64,000 bases of DNA from Achromobacter aegrifaciens (GTDB lineage: Bacteria > Pseudomonadota > Gammaproteobacteria > Burkholderiales > Burkholderiaceae_B), in NCBI RefSeq assembly GCF_902859735.1, contig NZ_CADIJY010000004.1:186001-250000 (forward strand), given 5' to 3'. The notes beneath the pieces were generated by a model, which was not told the DNA's origin, did no database searches, and worked only from the letters and a program-made list of their open reading frames with translations. How positions within the stretch are numbered: the stretch's first letter is position 1; each line of letters begins with the position of its first letter. This document shows, one piece after another, positions 58,591 through 64,000 of this stretch. A program made the translations under genes and the position numbers.

Positions 58591-59892
58591 ATGTCCAACC
58601 TCATCGTCCACGGCGGCACCCCTTTGCGCGGCCGCGTCATCCCTTCGGCCAACAAGAACGCGGTCCTGCCTGTGCTGTGCGCCACCCTGCTGACGGACCA
58701 GCCGCTGCGGCTGCACGGCGTGCCCGACATCACGGACGTGCGCAAGATCCTGGACATCTTCCGCACGCTGGGCAGCGAGGTGCGGCTGGACGAGTCCACC
58801 CGCACCCTGGACCTGCATCACCGCGACACCGCCTTCGACGCCGCCCGCCACCGGCTGCCCGAGGAAATGCGCTCTTCCATCATGCTGGTGCCGCCGCTGC
58901 TGGCGCGCTTCGGGGTCGCGCGCCTGGAAGACAACGTCAAGGGCTGCACCCTGGGCGTGCGCGAGATCGATCCGCACGTGGACATCTTCCGCTCCTTCGG
59001 CGGCGAGGTGGAACGCGCCAGCGGCTCGCTGCTGGTCCGCAGCAGCGGCCCGTTGAAGCCGACCCACCACTGGCTGGACTACGCCTCGGTGACGACCACC
59101 GAGAACTTCGTGCTGTGCGCCGCCGCCGCGCAAGGCGAGTCGACGCTGACCAACGCCGCCTCCGAGCCGCACGTGCAGGAGTTCTGCCGCTTCATGGCGA
59201 TGATGGGCGCGGACATCGACGGCATCGGCACCTCGCGGCTGACGGTGCGCGGCGGCGTCAGCCTGGGCGGCGGCGAATTCACCTTCGAGGAAGACTTCCA
59301 CGAGATCACCACCTTTCTCGCGCTGGGCGCGATCACGGGCGGCGACGTGGTGGTGCGCAACAGCACGCCCGCGAACTTCCCGCTGATCGACCGCACCTTC
59401 GCCAAGTTCGGCGTGCAGATCGTGCACGAGAACGGCTGGTCGCGCGCGCTGCGCTCGGGCCCCTTGAAGGTACAGACGCCCTTCACCAGCAATGTGCTGA
59501 CCAAGGTCGAAGCGGCGCCATGGCCCTATTTCCCGGTGGACCTGCTGCCCATCTTCATCGCACTGGGCGTGTGCGCCGAGGGCAACGCCATGTTCTGGAA
59601 CAAGGTCTACGACGGCGCGCTGGGCTGGACCGGTGAGCTGTCCAAGTTCGGCGCGCACGTGTTTTCGTCCGATCCGCACCGGCTGATCACGTTTGGCGGC
59701 CGGCCGCTGACGCCCGCGGTGGTCGAAAGCCCCTACATCATCCGCGTCGCCATCGCGCTCTTCATGATCGCCAGCAGCATCGACGGCCGCTCGGAAATCC
59801 GCAACGCCACGCCGATCCGCCGCGCGCATCCCCGCTTCGTCGAAAACCTGCGCAGCCTCGGCGTGCAGGTGGAATGGACCAGCGAGGAGTAA
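58591..59892 (+). CDS. MurA-like enolpyruvyl transferase paralogue, 433 residues
   Basis: Key MurA residues are in place: K22-N23 (SANKNAVLPVL), C119 (KGCTLGVREIDPHVDIF, the PEP-reactive cysteine) and D317 (WPYFPVDLLPIFIALG). The wording around them differs clearly from housekeeping MurA (for example GVREIDPHV for GARPVDLH), so this is probably a second MurA-type enzyme. It would move enolpyruvate from PEP to a UDP-sugar in the cytosol. No other cell-wall gene is adjacent. Confidence 0.88.
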   Translation: MSNLIVHGGTPLRGRVIPSANKNAVLPVLCATLLTDQPLRLHGVPDITDVRKILDIFRTLGSEVRLDESTRTLDLHHRDTAFDAARHRLPEEMRSSIMLVPPLLARFGVARLEDNVKGCTLGVREIDPHVDIFRSFGGEVERASGSLLVRSSGPLKPTHHWLDYASVTTTENFVLCAAAAQGESTLTNAASEPHVQEFCRFMAMMGADIDGIGTSRLTVRGGVSLGGGEFTFEEDFHEITTFLALGAITGGDVVVRNSTPANFPLIDRTFAKFGVQIVHENGWSRALRSGPLKVQTPFTSNVLTKVEAAPWPYFPVDLLPIFIALGVCAEGNAMFWNKVYDGALGWTGELSKFGAHVFSSDPHRLITFGGRPLTPAVVESPYIIRVAIALFMIASSIDGRSEIRNATPIRRAHPRFVENLRSLGVQVEWTSEE

Positions 59893-60097
59893 GCTTTCCA
59901 GATACGCACGCCACGGCGCGCATAACGGGAGCGGGCCGACCGGCTCCCGGCGCGGCGCGCCGCCCTCCTTAGGTCATGGCCTCTCACGCAGGAGGCGTAC
60001 TCCATGCCGCGTCCGAACCCATAGGCGGCCAGGGCCTGCTTCGCAGGCCCCAGTTTCAAAGGTTGTTCACGAAGCAGCACCTTCAAGGAGGTGTGTG
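59893..60097. other. Noncoding gap before the oxidoreductase gene
   Basis: The gap holds a short stem GGGAGC/GCTCCC (59927-59948) just after the MurA-like gene, possibly a terminator without a T run. No gene is visible. Confidence 0.4.
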
Positions 60098-61489
60098 ATG
60101 AGCCAACTTTCCGATAGCGCCCTGGATGATCTGAGAGCCTCAGCCCGAGGCCAGGTCCTCTGCCCGGGCGACCCCGGCTACGACGACGCCCGCAAGATCT
60201 GGAATGCGATGATAGACCGCCGGCCGGCGGTGATCTTCCGATGCGCCGGCGCCGCCGACGTGCGCCGCGCCGTGGATTTCGCGCGCGACAACGGCCTGGT
60301 CCTGTCCGTGCGCGGCGCAGGCCACAACATCGCAGGCACCGCGGTCTGCGAAGGCGGCATGATGATCGACCTGTCGCCGATGAAGTCGGTGCGCGTCGAT
60401 CCCGTGCGCGCCCGAGCCTATGTGGAGCCCGGCGCGACGCTGGCCGATTTCGACCACGAGGCCCAGGCTTACGGCTTGGCGACGCCGCTGGGCGTGAATT
60501 CCACCACCGGCGTGGCTGGGTTGACGCTGGGCGGCGGTTTCGGCTGGCTGACCCGCAGGTTCGGCATGACCATCGACAACCTGCTCTCAGCCGATGTCGT
60601 CACCGCGGATGGCAAGCTGCTGCACGCCAGCGAACAGGACAACCCGGATCTGTTCTGGGCAATCCGGGGCGGCGGCGGCAATTTCGGCGTGGTCACCATG
60701 TTCGAATTCCAGCTGCATCCGGTCGGACCCGAGGTTTATGGCGGCCTGGTCGTGCTGCCGCTGGAACAGGGTAAAGAAGCGCTGTCGAAGTACCGCGATG
60801 CGCTGGCGACCCTGCCCCAGGAACTGACGGTCTGGGCCGTGCTGCGCCTGGCTCCGCCGCTGCCGTTCCTGCCGCAAGCGGTGCACGGCAAGCCCATGGT
60901 TGCCTTCGCCATGTGTTATTCGGGCGATCCGGCCAATGGCCCAGCCGCGGTGGAAGTGGTGCGCGGCTTCGGCACGCCTTATGGCGAGCACCTGGGCCCC
61001 ATGCCCTACGCCGCCTGGCAAAAGGCCTTCGACCCGCTGCTTACACCCGGCGCCCGCAATTACTGGAAGTCGCACAATCTGGGCGGGCTGGAAGACGGGC
61101 TGATCGACGCCATAGTGGCGGCGGTGGAAAATCTGCCTTCGCCGCAATGCGAGATCTTCCTGGGCTACATCGGCGGCGTAGCGGCGCAGGTGCCGGTGTC
61201 CGCCATGGCCTATCCGCACCGCTCGGCGCAATTCGCCATGAACGTGCACGGCCGCTGGGACTTTCCGGAAGAAGACGAGCGCTGCATCGCGTGGGCCCGG
61301 ACGCTGTTCCGGACCACGGAGCCCTATGCGCAAGGAGGGGTGTACGTCAACTTCCTGACACAGGACGAACCGGAGCGGCTGGGCGCGGCCTATGGTCAGA
61401 ACTTCGACCGGCTGGTCCAGGCCAAGACCCGCTACGACCCGCAGAACCTGTTCCGGCATAACCAGAACATCAAGCCGGCGTCGCCTTGA
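60098..61489 (+). CDS. FAD-binding oxidoreductase of the berberine-bridge type, 463 residues
   Basis: ATG 60098 follows AAGGAGGT at six bases. The FAD domain shows VRGAGHNIAGTAVCEGGMMIDL with the His that usually binds FAD covalently, then GVAGLTLGGGFGWLTRRFG. The C-terminus has the BBE element YVNFLTQDEPERLGAAYGQNFDRLVQAKTRYDPQNLFRHNQNI. Such enzymes oxidise sugars, alcohols or alkaloid-like compounds with oxygen. No signal peptide is present. It is convergent with the DUF1801 gene. Confidence 0.92.
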   Translation: MSQLSDSALDDLRASARGQVLCPGDPGYDDARKIWNAMIDRRPAVIFRCAGAADVRRAVDFARDNGLVLSVRGAGHNIAGTAVCEGGMMIDLSPMKSVRVDPVRARAYVEPGATLADFDHEAQAYGLATPLGVNSTTGVAGLTLGGGFGWLTRRFGMTIDNLLSADVVTADGKLLHASEQDNPDLFWAIRGGGGNFGVVTMFEFQLHPVGPEVYGGLVVLPLEQGKEALSKYRDALATLPQELTVWAVLRLAPPLPFLPQAVHGKPMVAFAMCYSGDPANGPAAVEVVRGFGTPYGEHLGPMPYAAWQKAFDPLLTPGARNYWKSHNLGGLEDGLIDAIVAAVENLPSPQCEIFLGYIGGVAAQVPVSAMAYPHRSAQFAMNVHGRWDFPEEDERCIAWARTLFRTTEPYAQGGVYVNFLTQDEPERLGAAYGQNFDRLVQAKTRYDPQNLFRHNQNIKPASP

Positions 61490-61516
61490 ACCCTGCGGAC
61501 GCGGCGGGGGATACGG

Positions 61517-61933
61517 CTAGCGGGCGCCGGACCTCCCCGCCGCGTTCAGGGCCGCGGCCGCTCGGATCAGCGCCGCCAGGGCCGTTTCGTCCAGCGTTTC
61601 CCCCTCGCGGATATCGATGGCGCGCCGCGTGTTGCCGTCCAGGCTGGCGTTGAAGAGCCCGGAGGGATCCTCCAGCGCCGCACCCCTGGCGAAGGTCAGT
61701 TTCACGGCGCTTTTGTAGGCTTCGCCGGTACAGATGATGCCGTCGTGCGACCACACCGGCACCCGCCATTTCCATTCCTCGACTGCGCCGGGATCGGCCT
61801 GCCTGATGATGGCCCTGACCCGCGCGAGCGTCTGGCCGCGCCAGTCGTCCAATTCTCGTATCCTGGCGTCTATCAAGGCGGAGGCCGTCTCTTGCGTTGC
61901 CTCTTTGGTTGCGTTGCTCGTCTTGGTGTTCAT
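61517..61933 (-). CDS. DUF1801 protein, 138 residues
   Basis: The DUF1801 pattern is clear: ARVRAIIRQADPGAVEEWKWRVPVWSHDGIICTGEAYKSAVKLTFARGAAL, a small alpha-beta fold that may bind iron or a partner. The length is normal. A longer frame to 62018 lies out of the domain. It is convergent with the oxidoreductase gene, 27 bases apart. Confidence 0.88.
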   Translation of the reverse strand: MNTKTSNATKEATQETASALIDARIRELDDWRGQTLARVRAIIRQADPGAVEEWKWRVPVWSHDGIICTGEAYKSAVKLTFARGAALEDPSGLFNASLDGNTRRAIDIREGETLDETALAALIRAAAALNAAGRSGAR

Positions 61934-62070
61934 GCCATGTCCCGGGAAAGATCGCAGACGGATGCGTCAGGAAGAATACCTGCATCGATCCCGGAAAATT
62001 TGTTAACTTGGTTAGCAAACCAAAATAGCTAGCACCGTAACGGGGTCACGGAAGAGGAGAATCAAGCGCA

Positions 62071-63468
62071 ATGGCCAATCTGGTTTTGCTGCTGCTGGGC
62101 GTGGACTACCTGCGCAAGCGCGCCCGCGGGCTGTATGTCATCGGCGGCCTGCTTTTCATTACAGGCGTCACGCTGTTCATCGACGCGCTCGATAATGCCG
62201 TCTATTTCCCGCTGAATTTCTTCGCGGCGCTGCTGGTCCTCGAAGGCCTGGCCACGCTGGTGATCGCCAAGTCCGGCGTGGGTGGGCAGCGGGTGCTGCG
62301 CTATGCCAAGGGCGCCATCGTGCTGACGGCGGGCATCCTGGTCCTGATCGGCCACCATCACGGGCATTTCGCGCTGTCCATGCTGTTCGGCCTCATGTTC
62401 CTGGTGGACGGCCTGATCCAGTGCACCGCCGCCTACGTGGTGCGCTATGACCGCTGGCGCTATGTCTTTGCCTCGGGCGTGGCCGAAATACTGTTGGCCA
62501 TCTTCTTTTTCCAGCCCTACCCGACCCATTACGTCGGCACGGTGCCGTACTGCCTGGGCCTGTTCCTGGCGTTTACAGGGCTGCGGCTGCTGTCGCTGGC
62601 GCGCCGCGTCCGCCACCTGGACTCCAACCCTGCGCTGGACGTCAATCCGCATCCGGACTTCATGCCCACGCGCGCCGACGCCCATGCGCAAAAGGTGTTC
62701 GACGGCCCGCCGCTGGAATCGGAGCGCGCGCTGACCGTGCACGTCTGGACGCCGTCGGGTTCGGCCAAGACCGAGACGCGCAACTATCCCGTGGTGAACC
62801 GCTACATCGCCGCCGTCGACATCAACGGCGTGGTGTCGACCGGCCACGCCGCGCTGGAATCGCCGGAAGGCGTGTACATCAGCCTGTATCCGGCCCAGGA
62901 GATCGACCACTCTCCGGAACAGTTCGGCACCCTGCTGCGCGCCACGGCCGAAAACAACGTGCCCGGCGTGTACCAGCCCGACTACGCGACCGAATCCAAG
63001 GCCTGGACCCCGTCCACGATGCGGGTGCGCATCCGCAACTACGACGCAGCCAAGCTGCAGGCCTTCTGGGACGAATACCGCAAGACCGAGATCTACAACC
63101 TGACCCACCGCAACTGCTCCAGCTCCGTGTCCAGCGCGCTGGAAGCGGCGCTGGACGGCGTGGTGGGACGCCTGCACGGCCCGGATGCCGGTTGGCGCGT
63201 GCTGCTGCGCCTTTTGCTGACGCCGGAACTGTGGGTGGCGGCGCAGATCCGCAAGCGCGCGCTGACCATGGCCTGGACCCCGGGCCTGACGCTGGACTAT
63301 GCCCGTGCGCTCAGCATGCTGGCCGACCCGCGCCCGTTCGGCTGGTGGAAGATGTCGCAGGACGCGCTGCGCCAGATCGCGCGCATGCGCGCCGGCTGGC
63401 GCAAGCAGGACCGCAAGGCTCAGGCCCGCAATGCGGAGCAGGCCGAGTCCTCGCAAGGGGCGCAATGA
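62071..63468 (+). CDS. HdeD/DUF308-like membrane protein with a C-terminal soluble domain, 465 residues
   Basis: Residues 1-185 contain six hydrophobic segments in the paired pattern of HdeD/DUF308 proteins (YVIGGLLFITGVTLFID, GAIVLTAGILVLIG, LSMLFGLMFLVDGLIQ). Residues 210-460 are a soluble part with HAALESPEGVYISLYP, then IYNLTHRNCSSSVSSALEAALDG, which looks like a papain-like Cys/His site. Joining these two parts is uncommon. A DUF4105-like gene follows 27 bases downstream, so they may act together in the envelope. Confidence 0.7.
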   Translation: MANLVLLLLGVDYLRKRARGLYVIGGLLFITGVTLFIDALDNAVYFPLNFFAALLVLEGLATLVIAKSGVGGQRVLRYAKGAIVLTAGILVLIGHHHGHFALSMLFGLMFLVDGLIQCTAAYVVRYDRWRYVFASGVAEILLAIFFFQPYPTHYVGTVPYCLGLFLAFTGLRLLSLARRVRHLDSNPALDVNPHPDFMPTRADAHAQKVFDGPPLESERALTVHVWTPSGSAKTETRNYPVVNRYIAAVDINGVVSTGHAALESPEGVYISLYPAQEIDHSPEQFGTLLRATAENNVPGVYQPDYATESKAWTPSTMRVRIRNYDAAKLQAFWDEYRKTEIYNLTHRNCSSSVSSALEAALDGVVGRLHGPDAGWRVLLRLLLTPELWVAAQIRKRALTMAWTPGLTLDYARALSMLADPRPFGWWKMSQDALRQIARMRAGWRKQDRKAQARNAEQAESSQGAQ

Positions 63469-63495
63469 CGGCCCCGCAACGCGCGTGAAGACGCC

Positions 63496-64000
63496 ATGAT
63501 TGCGCAGATCGTGAGCGGCGTGGCCATCGTGGCCGGCGCGGCCTGGGGCGCGGCGGCGCTCTGGTTCCAATCGCCGTTCCCCGGCCGCGCGCGCGCCGTC
63601 CTGCCGGCGGCCTGGCTCGCGCTCGCGGCCGGCGCACTGATCGGCCTGTCTATCGGACAGCCCTTGATTGCCTGGCTGTTCGGCGCCCTGCTGCTGGCGC
63701 TCTTGGCCTGGTGGTGGCTGGGTGTGCGGCCGTCCAACGAGCGCCAGTGGATGCCCGAGGTGGCGCGCCAGACGCAAGGAACGGTCGAGGGCGACATCGT
63801 CACCCTGCGCAACGTGCGCAACTTCGACTGGCGGTCGCGCACCGATTACGACATGCGCTGGGAGACCCACAGCTACGACCTGTCACGCCTGGAATCGGTA
63901 GACCTGGCGTTGTCCTACTGGGGCCGGCCCGCCATCGCGCACGCCTTGGTGTCGTTCGGTTTTGCGGATGGCCAGTACGTGGTGTTCTCGGTGGAGATAC
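63496..64000 (+). CDS. DUF4105-like membrane protein, 5' part (runs past window end)
   Basis: ATG 63496 opens a frame to the last base. Three hydrophobic segments (IVSGVAIVAGAAWGAAALWF, VLPAAWLALAAGALIGLSI, LIAWLFGALLLALLAWWWLG) precede a periplasmic-type segment beginning NERQWMPEVARQTQGTVEGDIVTLRNVRNFDWRSRTDYD, the opening of DUF4105 (Lnb N-terminal) domains. At least 168 residues are seen. It is coupled to the gene at 62071. Confidence 0.8.
   Translation, partial: MIAQIVSGVAIVAGAAWGAAALWFQSPFPGRARAVLPAAWLALAAGALIGLSIGQPLIAWLFGALLLALLAWWWLGVRPSNERQWMPEVARQTQGTVEGDIVTLRNVRNFDWRSRTDYDMRWETHSYDLSRLESVDLALSYWGRPAIAHALVSFGFADGQYVVFSVEI

Overview
The window is GC-rich DNA from a betaproteobacterium, most likely Alcaligenaceae (Achromobacter or Bordetella type). 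This is inferred from a Bug/TctC-type periplasmic receptor beside a LysR regulator, the many LysR-controlled catabolic clusters, and the protein style. I identified no rRNA, tRNA or CRISPR array.

The left part, about 1.7-12 kb, is an accessory region. It is visibly AT-richer than the rest up to about 9.5 kb. It holds a HEPN-motif protein (2847-4010), a SIR2 plus P-loop NTPase protein (6712-9174) that looks like an anti-phage NADase, two unknown genes (4536-5264, 5697-6227), remnants of IS3-family elements, and a duplicated pair made of a YciI-like gene and an unknown 266-residue gene. Scattered through it are copies of one hairpin-forming repeat (core GGTGTCAGACTACA / TGTAGTCTGACACC). Several genes are cut exactly where a repeat begins, so the repeats appear to mark rearrangement junctions.

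From 12 to 29 kb lie catabolic and transport clusters: a Bug receptor and LysR; a DUF3604 protein between two LysR genes; a LysR-controlled operon (MFS transporter, SDR, IlvD/Edd dehydratase, hydroxyacid dehydrogenase) probably for a sugar acid or other hydroxyacid; a cysteine hydrolase divergent from a GlxA-type regulator; and a five-gene, fully overlapping operon of a sulfonate-type ABC transporter plus two luciferase-like monooxygenase proteins.

From 29 to 46 kb there are small envelope proteins, a MarR-GNAT fusion, an EamA exporter, an HD phosphohydrolase, a lactate-dehydrogenase-type flavoenzyme and VOC proteins. A striking divergent pair follows: a GntR-aminotransferase-AraC triple fusion (38286-40313) faces a [2Fe-2S] flavin reductase fused to an M24 peptidase-like domain (40404-42104). 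I regard this pair as the strongest candidate for an undescribed metabolic system. A radical SAM protein lies next to it.

From 46 to 64 kb are two GGDEF proteins, a membrane-anchored nonspecific nuclease, an alkylsulfatase of the SDS-hydrolase type, an outer-membrane barrel protein, a DUF899 protein, a nucleoside deaminase, a MurA paralogue, a berberine-bridge-type oxidoreductase, and a membrane protein followed by a DUF4105-like gene cut by the window end.
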